DNA from: Austropuccinia psidii
Lineage: Eukaryota > Basidiomycota > Pucciniomycetes > Pucciniales > Sphaerophragmiaceae
Length of the DNA stretch: 64,000 bases
Direction of reading: 5' to 3'
NCBI GenBank assembly: GCA_023105745.1
Contig: JALGQZ010000004.1
Coordinates: 62,055,112 to 62,119,111, forward strand
This document shows positions 32,670-45,778 of this stretch, piece by piece. Position 1 is the first letter of the stretch. Every line of letters begins with the position of its first letter. The notes beneath the pieces are model-generated. The model was given only the letters and a program-made list of their open reading frames with translations. It was not told where the DNA came from and searched no databases. Made by a program: the position numbers and the translations under genes.

Positions 32670-33056
32670 CTTAAAGAGAAAAAATATGATAAAAGAAATT
32701 ATTTTTGTGTTTTAAGATATTTTTAAAAGATTTTTTATAAATTTTATTATTTTTTAATATTAAAAAAATTATTCTTTTTAAAGAAAAAAAAATTAAAATT
32801 TAAGATTTTGAATGAAAATTAATTCAGAGTAACTCAAAGAATAATTTTATAAGTTTTTGGATGTGAAAAAGCCACGTGTAAAACAGTATAAAATTAAACC
32901 AAATTCCTCAATAAAAAAGATTTCCAAAACAATTTCAAAAATAAGAATTATTTTGACTTTAAAATGAAAGAAAAAATATTCAATTAATATATTTTAGAGC
33001 TTAAAAATATATTAATTAAGGGTACAAGGTTCAAAAAACACGGCCAGGCCCCCAAA
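32462..33056 (-). other. D1 leader and primer-binding site
   Basis: About 595 nt separate the LTR from Gag. The primer site TTTGGGGGCCTGGCCGTG is at 33056-33039. An AT-rich, probably intronic stretch runs to the acceptor at 32672-32670. The accessory exon 32669-32511 and part of its following intron also lie here. Confidence 0.75.
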
Positions 33057-34977
33057 TGTAAGATGTGACTATGAAACTGGAGATAATATTACTATTAATC
33101 AACAGTACTATGTCTGTTCTTATGAAATATAATAATGAAATATTATTATAACCGCAATTAAATAATTAAAAATTATTTCTTTCACGTGTTAAGCACTACT
33201 AGTGATTTTAACAGTGAGCAAGTAATTGTCTACAAGAATCAATTACAAGAAGAATTTAATAATAAAAACTTCTTTATTAAAATAATAAAATTATTTTAAT
33301 ATATAATTATCTTTTGCAAGAATAATTATAAAGATAATTCTTGAAGAAAACTATTACTAGAGAAAAACTTGAAGAATTAAGAATAAATGACTCACTAATA
33401 CTCCAAAGAACTTATTGATAGGTAAGAGTAGAGAAATTTGACGTGGAATTGTGGATTTAAGGGATCAAAAGGATTTATAACAGTATTACAACAAAATATA
33501 GTTGGATTCTATGATTTCACGTCTTTCTGGATGATTTTGAAAGATTTAAAACACTTAAGAATAGCTTTAACTAATACTTACTTGTTGGTAATAATGATTT
33601 AATAAATTGATAAGATGATGATACGGAAAAAACAGCAAGAATAGGCTTCTTTTAAGTCAACAACAGCTCACAGAGGCGTGCCATGGAGCAAACTGAAAAA
33701 CCAGTGAGTGAGAAAACAATAAACCCTTTTGGATTAATGATTGCATCATCTGTTGTCACATAAGATTATCATAATTACTTAATTGATGCTTTTACGTGAC
33801 TACCAACCCCAATATGGTTAAGAATAAAAGGAGTAACATCTGTAAATCTTCTTTTATTCTAAAATAATCATTGATTTCTCAAAGTTATCAATGTTATTGC
33901 CAATTTCATTACAGGTTATAATTACTGTGAATTTTTGAAGATTCAGTGTTTCACGTAGAATGGTCAAAAATGGACTGTAAGTAAAACTTTTAATTTTACT
34001 AGTCAAACCATAATTCTTTCTGGTTGTACCATAGATAATACAGTTCTTCATTGGTCCTGAAAGTTTCAGAAAGATTCATTAAGAATTGTATTTTTAATGA
34101 ATTTTTGAAGTTTTTACCTCATTTCTACGTAGAATTGCAAATAGCAGTATTTTGCTGGTTGCTATGAGGTAAATCAATGAATATGGATCCCAAAAGGTTT
34201 TAATTACTCTTTTAGGGTCTAGTCATGGAAATTCATCAAGAATTGACGTGGTTACAGGAGTCTAAGTAGCTCATTACCTCCTTGGCACGTCAAAATAGCA
34301 GGTTATTTGCTATTTTTCTTATGATTACAGTAGGTGTAACTTGGTAACCAAGTTCCCAAAGAGTTTTAGTTTACCAATTGGGCCAAGATGAGCCATGGAT
34401 CCATGCTCTGGAGCTATCCACGCCTCTGTGGCCTCAGAAGTTGGGTACCCTGGCTCTCTTTGATGTCTTTTGTCCCCCTTGCCTAATTTTTACGTCAAAA
34501 TAGTAATTTAAGCTTCAAGTGAGATATCCACTATGGGTGTACCAAAAGTCCATGTAAGAATACCATGATATTAAGTGCTCAAAACATGCATAACACTATT
34601 CTTAGTGTATATGTAACATGGGATTTCTCACTTTCCCATTATTTTGGCTAAAAATCAAGAAAAACAAAAATTTTCACGGATCTTTTATGTGGTATTAATG
34701 ATGTGGTATTGAAGTATTTTCCATTTTACCACCTCAAATACTTAAATTGAGCTTATTCACTCTATGGAGCTACCCTAGGTGAACTTTTGTGTAGAATCCA
34801 AATCTGGTCTTAAATCCATGGATTTACTTACTCAATAAAAAGTTATTCATCTTTTCTGAAATTGAAAATGATGAATTTTGGATATATGCATGACTTATGA
34901 GTTTTGCATAATTCAAAATTTCTTTTTAAGATAATTGTGGCCTATTTGGGTATGTAAAATATACCTCAAGGCTCACA
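33057..34977 (-). repeat. D1 5' LTR
   Basis: This LTR is 1921 bp, equal in length to the 3' LTR. Visible differences include ACCGCAAT versus ACCACAAT near 33150, CACATAAG versus CACGTAAG near 33758, and GCCATGG versus GCCATAG near 33680. Confidence 0.95.
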
Positions 34978-35709
34978 CATATTGGGGTTGTTAGTCATGT
35001 AAAAGCAACAATTAAGTAATTATGATAATCTTACGTGACAACAGATGATGCAATCAATAATCCAAAAAGGTTTATTGTTTTCTCACTCACTGGTTTTTCA
35101 GTTTTCTCCATGGCATGCCTCTGTGAGCTGTTGTTGACTTAAAAGAAGCCTCTTCTTGCTGTTTTTTCCACATCATCATCTTATTATCATTTTAAATCAT
35201 GATTACCAACAAGTATTAGTTCAGTTATTCTTAAGTGTTTTAATCGTTCAGAATCAATCAGAAAGACGTGAAATCATAGAATCCAACTATATATTGTTGT
35301 AATACTGTTATGAATCCATTTTGATTTTTAAAATCCACAATTCTACGTCAAATCCCTCTATCTTATCTTTCAATAAGCTCTTTGGAATATTAGTGAGTGA
35401 TTTATCTTTAATTCTTAAAGTTTTTCTCTAAAATTAGTTTTCTCCAAGAATTATCATTCTAATTATTCTTGCAAAAGAGAATTATATATTAAAATAATTT
35501 TATTATTAAAATCTTCTTGTAATTGATTCTAGTAGACAATTACTTGCTCACTGTTAAAATCACTAGTAGTGCTTAACACGTGAAAGAAATAATTCTTTAA
35601 TTATTTAATTGTGGTTATAATAATATTTTATTATTATATTTCATAAGAAAAGACATAGTACTGTTGATTAATAGTGATATTATCATCAGTTTCATAGTCA
35701 CATCTTACA

Positions 35710-38700
35710 AAACGGATGTCATATATACATGTAACAGCCATAAAAATGACTGTTTGAATTACCAATGCTCAGCACCCACTGATCATTGATAGTGGAGCAC
35801 ACTGCTCCATAGTGCCCAAAACCTATCTGGATACCCACTTCCTAAACTAGGAAAGACAGCTCTTGCCCACTAAGGCAAAGAACTTTAAAAGTGCATCAGG
35901 GAAGATGACTTCCATTGGAACAATTATCAAAGAGATAATTATACCCCACAGGAAGGGTAATATCAGACTCAACCCAGAGTTTGTAGTGCTTGATGATTCC
36001 CACATCCAAGGAGTTTTACTGGAACAGATTACCAGAGGACGTATGGCATAGAAATTTACAACAGTAAAAATAGGCACATCATTATTGGTACTAACAAGGA
36101 AAAGAAATTTTTGCTTGATATATACCAGATATCTTCTCAAGACCCACTAGAAGAACTTCTGAAGGAATTCAGAGAGGGACAGTTTAGCACTACCCTCACC
36201 AGTAAACAAAAACTAAGTTTACTGAAGATGCTGAGAAAGAACAGACCAGCATTTCCCATTGGTGAAGAACCATTAGGAAAGATCAAAGGCCATGATATAG
36301 AACTATATCTGGATGTGGAAAGGCCTTATCCACCCATGCTTAGGAGACCTCCTTATCCATCAAGCCTGGAAACCAGGAAAGAAATTGAGAAACATATCAA
36401 TGAACTCCTGGACATGGATGTCATCAGGAAGATTGAACATAATGAGATAGTGGAAATAACCACCCCTGTCCTAATCAGCTGGCATGATGGCAAATCTAGA
36501 CTGTGTGGAGATTTCAGAGCTCTGAATAACTACACAAAAGCAGACAGGTACCCTATACCCAGGATACCTCATGCCTTGGATAAACTGGCAAAAGCCAAAT
36601 ATATAACCAAAATGGATTGTATGAAAGGCTTCCACCAAAATGTAGTTAAACCAAACTAAATGAAATTACTCAGAATATTATGCCATATGGGCATATATGA
36701 GTATACCAGGATGTCATTTGGCATCAAAAATGCACCAGCCCATTTCCAAAGGATGATGGACACAATATTTCAAGAAGAAATACTGGAAGGCTGGATGGTG
36801 TTATATATTGATGATATCATTATATACTCAGAGACATGGGAAGACCATGTGCAATACATAGACAGAGTACTAAGTAAATGCACACCCATAAATCTGAAAA
36901 TTTCACTTAAAAAGTGCAATTTTGGCCAACAAGAGTTACTGGCTCTAGGACATAAAGTCTCAGGTCTTAGTCTGGCAATTGACCAGAATAAAGTAGCAGC
37001 AGTACTGAAAAATCCAGTACCAAAAAGTATCAAAGAGATGCAATCTTTTCTTGGGTTTGCTAGCTACTATAGAAACCACATCAAAAACTTTGCACACATA
37101 AATAGTAGTTTATACAAGTTATGTGCAAAATATTTAGTTTTGAAATAACCAAGGAAAGGAGGGATGCATATGAGAGGATCAAATATCAACTCACAAATGC
37201 ACCTGTGATCATCTTACCTGACTTTGAACTACCATTCAAGTTATATATAGATGCAGCATGCAGTCAAGGCCTAGGATCAGCCCCTCACCAAAGACAAATT
37301 GTGGATGGAGAACCAAGAGAAGGAGTAATTTGCTACATATCAAGGCAGCTGAAAGATTCAGAAGCCAGGTATGGGGCCACCCAGACTGAATGTCTATGTC
37401 TAGTCTGGGCTCTAGAAGAACTCCATTATTATCTGGAGGGTGCAGTCTTTGAAGTCTACACAGACTGCACAGACTTGAAGTCATTACTGAACATGAAGAC
37501 TACAAATAGACACATTCTGAGATGGCAAATAGCCATCCAGGAGTATAGAAGGAACATGACAATCATATACAAGGAAGGTAAAAGCCATACCAATGCAGAT
37601 GGCCTTAGCAGATGGCCACTGGACAATGTCAAAATAAATATAGCGTATGACCCTGAAGTTGCAGCCAAAATCCCTATCCATTTCATGGAAGGAGATAGGA
37701 GGAAGAACTTCAGACTTTCTGAATGGGCACCAGAAAGTGGTACCCTTGACAGTGGAAACACTGATTAAGAGGGGACTGAAACTCCCATATTGGGAATAAG
37801 TTCCTCTGAACTGCACAATGAATTTTTAGTGCAGTACTGAAATCTTATGCCAAACACAAACAGTGTGGAATACTGCTACAACTCCTTCAACAAAAGTACA
37901 GGAGTCCAGAACTGGAATCACAGCTGGAAGAACCCTGGTTGAGGGACTATAAGGATAACAAGTTCTTCCTTATAGATGGCCTGCTCTACCACAGAGAGAA
38001 ACACACGAGTGCACTCACAGTGGTAGACAGAGACCACATCTCCTTGATTCTGCAGGAATGCCATGACTGCCCCTATATGGGACACATGAGTGAGGACGGG
38101 ACTAAGGAGAGGGTAGCAAGCACAGCTTGGTGGCCCAAGTGGGAACAAGAGTTGGGAGAATACATAAACACTTGTGAAAGATGCCAAAAGGCAAATAGGA
38201 AACATGGGAAGAAGTATGGGTTACTTCAACATATAGAAGAACCCAAGCACCCATGGGAAACCATCAACGAGGACTGGGTTACAGGACTTGTCCCAGGTGG
38301 CAAAGAAAACTAAAATGCCTGCTTGATGATAGTTGATAGGTTCAGCAAGAGCATGAGGTTTCTACCATGCCATAAAGAAGACACAGCCATGGATACTGCT
38401 CTGTTGTTTTGGAATAACATCATATCCACCTGTGGAGTCCCTAAGATCATCATTAGTGATAGGGACCCAAAATTCACATCTGAATTTTGGACCAACTTGT
38501 ATGACATGCTTGGCACCAAGCTTGCTTTTTCCACAGCTTACCATCCACAAACAGATGGCCTAGCTGAGAGGATGATCCAGACTATGGAAGACATCCTCAG
38601 AAGGTTCTGTTCCTATGGCATGGAATACAAGGACCATGGAGGTTACACCCATGACTGGGTTAACCTTCTACCAGCTGTCCAAGTGGCTTATAATACAAGT

Positions 38701-39387
38701 CAGGCCTCTACCACGTGAAAAACACCTGCAGTGGTAGAGAAAGGGTGGAATCCCCTGTTGCCTGTGGATCACTTAAAGAAGGAACTTCTAATCATCCACA
38801 CCACAGCCAAAGACTTCCATGATATGTGGAGGAGGGCTTGTGACACAGCTTCCAAATGCATAGCTGAGGCAAAAGAATATAATAAACAGAGGTGGGAGAA
38901 GACACACATGGAACCTGACTTTAAGGAAGGGGACCAGGTGCTAGTGTCTACACTGAACTTTAATAATCTTAAAGGACCCAAGAAGATGAGTGACTCATTT
39001 GTACGGCCTTTCACTATCATTAGGTTGATAGGAAAGAATGCAGTGGAAGTCAAACTTACAGAGGAATTTTCCAGGAAGCACCCAGTCTTCCCAGTAAGTT
39101 TGGTCAAACCATACTTCCAAACTGAGGAGGATAAATTCCCCTCCAGGAAGAAGAACCCCACACCACCTGATATAGTGGAAATGGAGGACTCCCCAGGACC
39201 TGTGAGTAAGATCATCAGGGCCAGGAAGGTCAGACTTAATGGAAAGGATCAAAGACAATACTTAGTCAGATTTAAGCACCAAACAGCTGATAAGGACAAA
39301 GGGTTGGCAGAAGATGCCATACCAGATGGGAGCCTTCATCTAAGGAGATTCAGGGCCTCTAGGAGGACTGAACAGTCTCATCAATGA
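35710..39387 (+). pseudogene. Family C Pol (broken)
   Basis: This continues the C frame after the solo D LTR. It shows protease IIDSGAHCSIV (near 35785), reverse transcriptase with [12 protein letters not shown] (near 36810), RNase H YIDAACSQGLG (near 37245), and the integrase zinc region (HDCPYMGHM, CERCQK). The integrase core has ISDRDPKF and [11 protein letters not shown], followed by FVRPFTII (GPF/Y-like) and a chromodomain-like tail QYLVRFKHQTADKD. In the core the first Asp appears changed (NEDWVTG where D1 has HMDWVTA). Stops lie at 36657, 38311 and 38716, and frameshifts near 36020-36060 and 37125. The polypurine tract GAGGGAGGG is at about 39401-39409. Confidence 0.9.
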
Positions 39388-39411
39388 TGAGCCTTTTTTA
39401 GAGGGAGGGTA

Positions 39412-40850
39412 TCTCAGCCTGTGACTCAAAACCAGAGCACAAGCATGACAGCCAAAATACCATAAACCAATGGCATAGCCAAGATACCACCAAAACATGA
39501 TCTGAGCCAAATCAGCTCAAAAGATATCAAAAGCAAGAGGAAACTAACCTCTTTCTGAAAACATAAGTCCCATCACCATAGGAAAAGAAATAACAAAGTT
39601 ATTCCTGCTCAAAGTTATTGCTGAGCATAAACCTTAATTTTCACCTCCCATCTAAAATATAGAAGGAGAGGCTGAACCCCATCAAATGGGTACTGAAAAT
39701 GAATCTCTAAGCCAGGGCTATCCAATGGTACCAGAAAAACTGAGCTAGCACCAATATTACTGGGGTTATGGTCAATTTCAGGCCAGATAAGGGTGAACAA
39801 AATACTCACCTCTCATCTACCTTCTACAGTTTTAGTGTGAGATACTTGAAGTGGGGTTTTTTTGGCAAGATCACAGTCAGGGCTATCTGATGGTGTCATC
39901 CATTTTCCCTTAGCTCCAGCAGAACAAAAGGCATGGGGCAAACAAGCTCAATACAGCTTTTTGCCTATACCATGTAAATGTACAAAAGTCTTGTACATTT
40001 GATAACTTTGCCATATTTAAAGATACCCATATCAAATGAGGTACCATTGTGTAGAGCACATACAGGGCTACACACCGAATCAACTTTGAGGTTGATATCT
40101 CAAGAATTGACAAAGTTATGGCTGTTTTAAGGTCAGATTCCCACCTGCTGTCATATACAGCCTTACCATGGGATAATATCCCATAACCATCAATATGAGG
40201 TGTCAAATAGACGAAGAAGCTTGTTCTTACTTCAATACCTCATATGTCAGTCAATACTGGGGTCCCATACAGGCTCTGTACAGCGTTCTACGCGTCATAC
40301 ATGTCAGAATCAGGCTGTGAGGTCCCCAGATGAAAATGTTCACCCTGTATTGGTGAAAACTGCCCAGATGTGGTTTCAAAACCACATCTGAGCCCAATAC
40401 AGGCTATACAGGCTGTTTGAAAACCACAAGCCAGTACTAGAGAGTGAAAAAATCTTCACTTCCTTTACATGGAAAGGTCTAGCAACCTTTCCACCACATT
40501 TCAGGATAAAAAGGAGGCTTTTCACAGCCAGAATTGTCTCCTCATCCTGCTTTTGAATAACCTATGTAGTAAACTGTCAAAAACAGTTTTACTCTTGGTT
40601 AATAATCAGGTATAATTATAAATCTTAATTATTGTAGTCTTTTATTATTGTAACCCAACATATAAAGCTTCACCAAGGGCTTTCAACAGTGCTCACCACC
40701 ACTATATCATATATAGTAAAGCCCTTTTAATCTTAAATTAAATTATCTTTAAACCCTTATAAATCTTTTTAAACCATTTTTCCCATGTCACAAACATAGT
40801 TAAAGTTGTACTTAGCCTACTTACACCTTTATCATAGTTTCATCCTGACA
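39412..40850 (+). repeat. Family C 3' LTR
   Basis: This LTR of 1439 bp begins TCTCAGCC (TGTCAGCC with one change) and ends CCTGACA. The duplicated target GAAGG follows at 40851-40855. It is uninterrupted and is the reference for reading the split 5' LTR. Confidence 0.93.
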
Positions 40851-42397
40851 GAAGGCCTCAAGATAGACCAAAAAAAAAGTCCAGCAGATTCTCAATTGGC
40901 CACTTCCAAGAAACCTCAAGGCTCTTCAATCATTCCTTGGCTTTGCTAATTTTTACTGCTGTTTCATCAAGAATTCTTCAAAGAAAACCAGTTCACTCAC
41001 AAGTTTCCTCATGAAAGATTCCCGGTTTCCCCCCAATGAGGAATCTCTGAGACATTTTAATAATGTCAAAGAGGATTCAACCATTGCTCAAATCCTTTCT
41101 CACTTTAATCCTTCTCTAACGACCCTTGTAGAGACTGATGCTTCTGATTATGCCTTGGGTGCTGTACTGTGTCAGGTCTCTGACTTAGGAAAACATCCCA
41201 TTTCATTTCATAGTTGCAAGATTCTTCCAGAAGATCTCAACTATGAGATTAATGACAAGGAGATTCTTAGCATAGTCTGGTTTCTCAAGCTCTGGAGAGA
41301 TTTTCTTCCACTTTTGAAGTTCCCACCAATCACTCTTTACTTTGATATTTCATGTCATCAAATATTCTCACTTGCTGCCAACACCAGTGGGTTGAGCTCT
41401 TTTCTTAATTTCATTTGTCAATCACTTACTACCTCAGCTGCTTGGCAAGCTTCTAGATTCATTGTCACATTGGGAATACATTTATCCAGAGAGGGGGAGG
41501 ATTTCATCAGCAAGAATCCAACGAATTATCAGAAAATAATCAACCAAGATTAAATTCAAGCCTCAAAATTCTTTCAAGTAAAGGTGGATTCATTTTCAAA
41601 TTTTATTTACTCAATTAGGGAGGCAATATGGCAAGACTCTAAAAATAGAAGTATTATGAAAGATTTGTACAAAGCTATATATGTCCTAGATTATTCTCTT
41701 GATTCCTATTCCCAACTTCTCCTTTGCAAAGATTGGGTGGTGGCTTCAAATGACCCCACAATTAAACTCAATATACTTGGAACACTGCATGACTCTCCTC
41801 TTGCTGGACAACCTACGAAGAGAAGACTGTCAAAAATGTCCAGAGGGATTTTCACTGGTCTGGAATGACTCAATTTATCAAGTAATATGTCTCATCCTGT
41901 CAACAGTGTTCAAGAATCAAAAATATCCATCACAAGAAGTTTGGACTCCTCAAACCCCTTGAAATTCCCAATGGTCCTGGGATCTGTCTTTCAATGGATA
42001 TCATCACTCAATTGCTACTGTCCAATTCCTTTGACTCAATCCTTGTCATAGTGGACAGATTCTCAAAAATGGAAGCTTTTATTCCAACAATGACTTCAAT
42101 ACCTTCACTGTATTTGACCCATTTATTCATCAAGAATATTTTCTCAATGAATGGCCTGCCTTCAATCATTTTAGTGATAGAGGCTTTCTTTTTATTTCTT
42201 CTTTCCGGACCAATCTTTTTCAGCAGCTCAATATTTCAAGAGATCTGTCCACTGCTTACCATCCAGAAACTGATGGACAGACAGAGAGGGTAAATCAGAT
42301 ACTAGACCATTAACTTGGGATTTATGTCACTTATCCTCAAGATGATTGGAACACCTGGCTCCCTCCAGGTGAATTTCCCACAATACCTCTGACCACT
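40851..42397 (+). pseudogene. P2 pol, part 2: end of RT, RNase H, integrase
   Basis: This resumes the P2 frame exactly where 9127 broke off. It shows remnants of [32 protein letters not shown] (RNase H), an integrase zinc region around 41790, and the integrase core ([25 protein letters not shown] in fragments). Many stops and frameshifts are present. It ends at the duplication CCACT around the solo D LTR. Confidence 0.87.
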
Positions 42398-44319
42398 TGT
42401 GAGCCTTGAGGTGTATTTTACATACCCAAATAGGCCACAATTATCTTAAAAAGAAATTTTGAATTATGCATAACTCATAAGTCATGCATATATCCAAAAT
42501 TCATCATTTTCAATTTCAGAAAAGATGAATAACTTTTTATTGAGTAAGTAAATCCATGGATTTAAGACCAGATTTGGATTCTACACAAAAGTTCACCTAG
42601 GGTAGCCCCATAGAGTGAATAAGCTCAATTTAAGTATTTGAGGTGGTAAAATGGAAAATACTTCAATACCACATCATTAATACCACATAAAAGATCTGTG
42701 AAAATATTTGTTTTTCTTGATTTTAAGCCAAAATAATGGGAAAGTGAGAAATCCCATGTTACATATACACTAAGAATAGTGTTATGCATTTTTTGAGCAC
42801 TTAATATCATGGTATTCTTACATGGACTTTTGGTACACCCATAGTGGATATCTCACTTTAAGCTTAAATTTCTATTTTTACGTGAAAAATTAGCAAGGGG
42901 GACAAAAGACATCAAAGAGAGCCAGGGTACCCAACTTCTGAGGCCTCAGAGGCGTGGATAGCTCCAGAGCATGGATCCATGGCTCATCTTGGCCCAATTG
43001 GTAAACTAAAACTCTTTGGGAACTTGGTTACCAAGTTACACCTACTGTAATCATAAGAAAATAGCAAATAACCTGCTATTTTGACGTGCCAAGGAGGGAA
43101 TGAGCTACTTAGACTCCTGTAACCACGTCAATTCTTGATGACTTTCCATGACTAGACCCTAAAAGAGTAATTAAAACCCTTTTGGGACCCATATTCATTG
43201 ATTTACCTCATAGCAACCAGCAAAATACTGCTATTTGTAATTCTACGTAGAAATGAGGTAAAACTTCAAAAATTCATTAAAAATACAATTCTTAATGAAT
43301 CCTTCTGAACCTTTCAGGACCAATGAAGAGCTGTATTATCTATGGTACAACCAAAAAGAATCCTAGTTTTACTAGTAAAATTAAAAGTATTACTTACAGT
43401 CCATTTTTGACCATTCTACGTGAAACACTGAATCTTCAAAAACTCACAGTAATTAAAACCTGTGATGAAATTGGCAATAACATTGATAACTTTGAGAAAT
43501 CAATGATTATTTTGGAATAAAAGAAGATTTACTGACGTTACTCCTTTTATTCTTAACCATATTGGGGTTGGTAGTCACGCAAAAGCATCAATTATGTAAT
43601 TATGATAATCTTACGTGACAACAAATGATGCAATCAATAATCCAAAAAGGTTTATTGTTTTCTCACTCACTGGTTTTTCAGTTTTCTCCATGGCACGCCT
43701 CTGTGAGCTGTTGTTGTCTTAAAAGAAGCCTCTTCTTGCTGTTTTTTCCGCATCATCATCTTATTAATCATTTATATCAGTATTACCAACAAGTAAGTAT
43801 TAGTTAAAACTTTTCTTAAGTGTTTTATTCTTTCAGAATCAATCAGAAAGACGTGAAATCATAGAACTCAACTATATATTGTTGTAATACATTTATAAAT
43901 TCATTTTGATTCTCTAAATTCACAATTCTACGTCAAATCTCTCTATCTTATCTTTCAATAAGCTCTTTGGAATATTAGTGAGTGATTTACTTTTAATTCT
44001 TAAAGTTTTTTTCTTAAAATTAGTTTTCTTCAAGAATTATCATTATAATTATTATTGCAAAAGATAATTATATATTAAAATAATTTTATTATTTTAATAA
44101 AAGAAGTTTTTATTATTAAATTCTTCTTGTAATTGATTCTTGTAGACAATTACTTGCTCACTGTTAAAATCACTAGTAGTGCTTAACACGTGAAAGAAAT
44201 AATTCTTTAATTATTTAATTGTGGCTATAATAATATTTTATTATTATATTTCATAAGAACAGACATAGTACTGTTGATTAATAGTAATATTATCATCAGC
44301 TTCATAGTCACATCTTACA
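42398..44319 (+). repeat. Solo family D LTR in P2
   Basis: A complete D LTR of 1922 bp stands with no internal region, flanked by a perfect 5-bp duplication CCACT (42393-42397 and 44320-44324). The P2 integrase sequence is continuous across it (GACCACT to CTTCAACAAA). Confidence 0.94.
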
Positions 44320-44985
44320 CCACTCTTCAACAAAAAATCACTCTTTTTCACTGTTTATGGAAGTTATCCTCATTTTGACTCAGCTCACATTACTGAAGAT
44401 ACTCCTTCTGGAAAGGTATCAACAAAAATCCAATGATCAAAGCAAGATTTCAAGAGAGAACTTGAAGTTGCCATAAACAGGTTTAAGAGGTATGTAGATA
44501 AACGTACAGCAAGTCCCCCTGTTTATAATCCTGGTGACATGGTATGGCTTTCTTCCAAGAAAATCAAATGAACCAGACCCACCAAAAAACTGTCTGGAAG
44601 ATAGTTGGGTCCTTTTCCAATCTTGAATAAAGTCAGAAATCATTCTTACCATCTAAAGCTCCCATCTCAATGGAAGTCCATCCACCCAGTCTTCCATATT
44701 TGCATCTTGGAACCAGTCAGGACATCAAAAATCCCAAATTGGAATCACAAGCCTCCTCCTCCAATCATCATTGAAGAAGAAGAGGAATAGGAAGTCTCTC
44801 AGATAATGGACTCAAAGCTCAAGGGAGGAAAATCATGGTATTTGGTGAAATGGAAAGATTTCAGTCAAGACCAAGAAAGATCCACTTGGGAACCAACTGA
44901 AAACTTCAAGAATTGTCCAGAACATATCAAGGATTTTCATTCTTTATATCCCCACAAGTCAGGAACCAATTCTTCAAGAGCTTGA
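44320..44985 (+). pseudogene. P2 pol, part 3: integrase C-terminus and chromodomain
   Basis: The remnants match P1 from STKQSPFFTVYG through the GPF module (LGPFPILNKV) and chromodomain (VSQIMDSK, YLVKWKDFSQD, STWEPTEN) to the Pol stop at 44983-44985. It carries a stop near 44789 and several indels. Confidence 0.87.
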
Positions 44986-45778
44986 TCATTTATGGTGGTT
45001 GGGCGGGAGAGGAATTACCAAACTTAACTCCCACTCCTGGTATGCACCTTTAGAGGTATTCTACCCTTCTTGTTGTAAGCATCACCTTGGCCACTCTGTG
45101 AGCACTCTGCAATTTTTGACACAGATCTTTGGCCTGGCTTTCAACAACAATTCCAAAATTATGGCCATTTTCACTTGGGAAAATGGACCATTCCTATCCT
45201 TAATTTGTTTCCAAGTCCTTTCAATTCCAATTTATTCTTTCAGAAAATTTATTTCCCTTTTATGGCACTGGTGTGAGTGGTAATGACCAAAAGTAAGTTC
45301 CTCTCCTGGTGAGCACTTCCCTGAGGGGTCTAAAATCTTTCAAAACATCACCTTGGCCACTTTGTGAGCACCTGGAATATAATTTTTCTTTCCGTGTCCT
45401 TGGCCAATTTCAAAATCAATTACCAACCCCTGTCATGAAGATTGGAACCTCCTAAAAATTCATTTCTCCTCATTTATCTCTTTTTCTTTTCTTATTTTCA
45501 TTTTCATTCTTCTATTTTCATTTTAAACTCTTTTCTCATCATGTAAAATGTCATTTCAAGATAATCAATCATTTTTATTTATCATCAATCATGAAGCCAA
45601 TGTCAAAAGAAGATCAAGCAAGTCCCACGTGATATGCCAAAATTTTTAATATCAGTATCAAATTTTTATTTCTCAAAAGAACTCTTCCTTATCCCTCTCT
45701 CAAAATCTTTCCAATAGCCTCAACAGGCTTCAACTTGTATTTGTGCCCAGGAACTCACAATTCGAAGGTGGGGTGTAC
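44986..45778 (+). other. P2 3' untranslated region with duplicated element
   Basis: It has the same layout as P1: element copies at 44992-45105 and 45262-45371, each with CCAAAAGTAAGT or a close variant and CACCTTGGCCACT. It ends at GAAGGTGGGGTGTAC before the LTR. Confidence 0.7.

Larger units (their letters stand above)
24698..34977 (-). mobile_element. D1: near-intact family D Ty3/Gypsy element
   Basis: This element of about 10.3 kb lies inside the solo D LTR with target duplication CATAT (24693-24697 and 34978-34982). On the minus strand it has 5' LTR 33057-34977, primer site, leader with an accessory exon, one long gag-pol frame interrupted by a single stop, a short 3' UTR, and 3' LTR 24698-26618. 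The LTRs have equal length and differ at a modest number of single bases, so the insertion is recent but older than P1. Confidence 0.95.
23532..35709 (+). mobile_element. Solo family D LTR in C, split by D1
   Basis: The LTR halves are 23532-24697 and 34983-35709, about 1893 bp together, in plus orientation. The flanks AAAGG (23527-23531) and AAACG (35710-35714) look like a target duplication with one later change. No internal region belongs to this LTR, so it is a recombination remnant. D1 is inserted at the duplication CATAT. Confidence 0.88.
9128..40850 (+). mobile_element. Family C Ty3/Gypsy element, full length, carrying nested insertions
   Basis: Both LTRs, primer site, leader, accessory frame, gag, pol and polypurine tract are present in order. 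The element is flanked by the 5-bp duplication GAAGG (9123-9127 and 40851-40855), and the P2 reading frame resumes exactly across it. P1 sits in the 5' LTR. A solo D LTR, itself carrying D1, sits between gag and protease. The coding part has many stops and two or more frameshifts, so this copy is dead. With the insertions removed, the element itself is close to 10 kb. Confidence 0.93.

Noticed and set aside
32510..33056. A clear 5' donor for the first D accessory exon
   Set aside because: The candidates (GTACCC after the primer site, GTAATA in the LTR) are weak or do not complete ATG convincingly, so I did not assign one.
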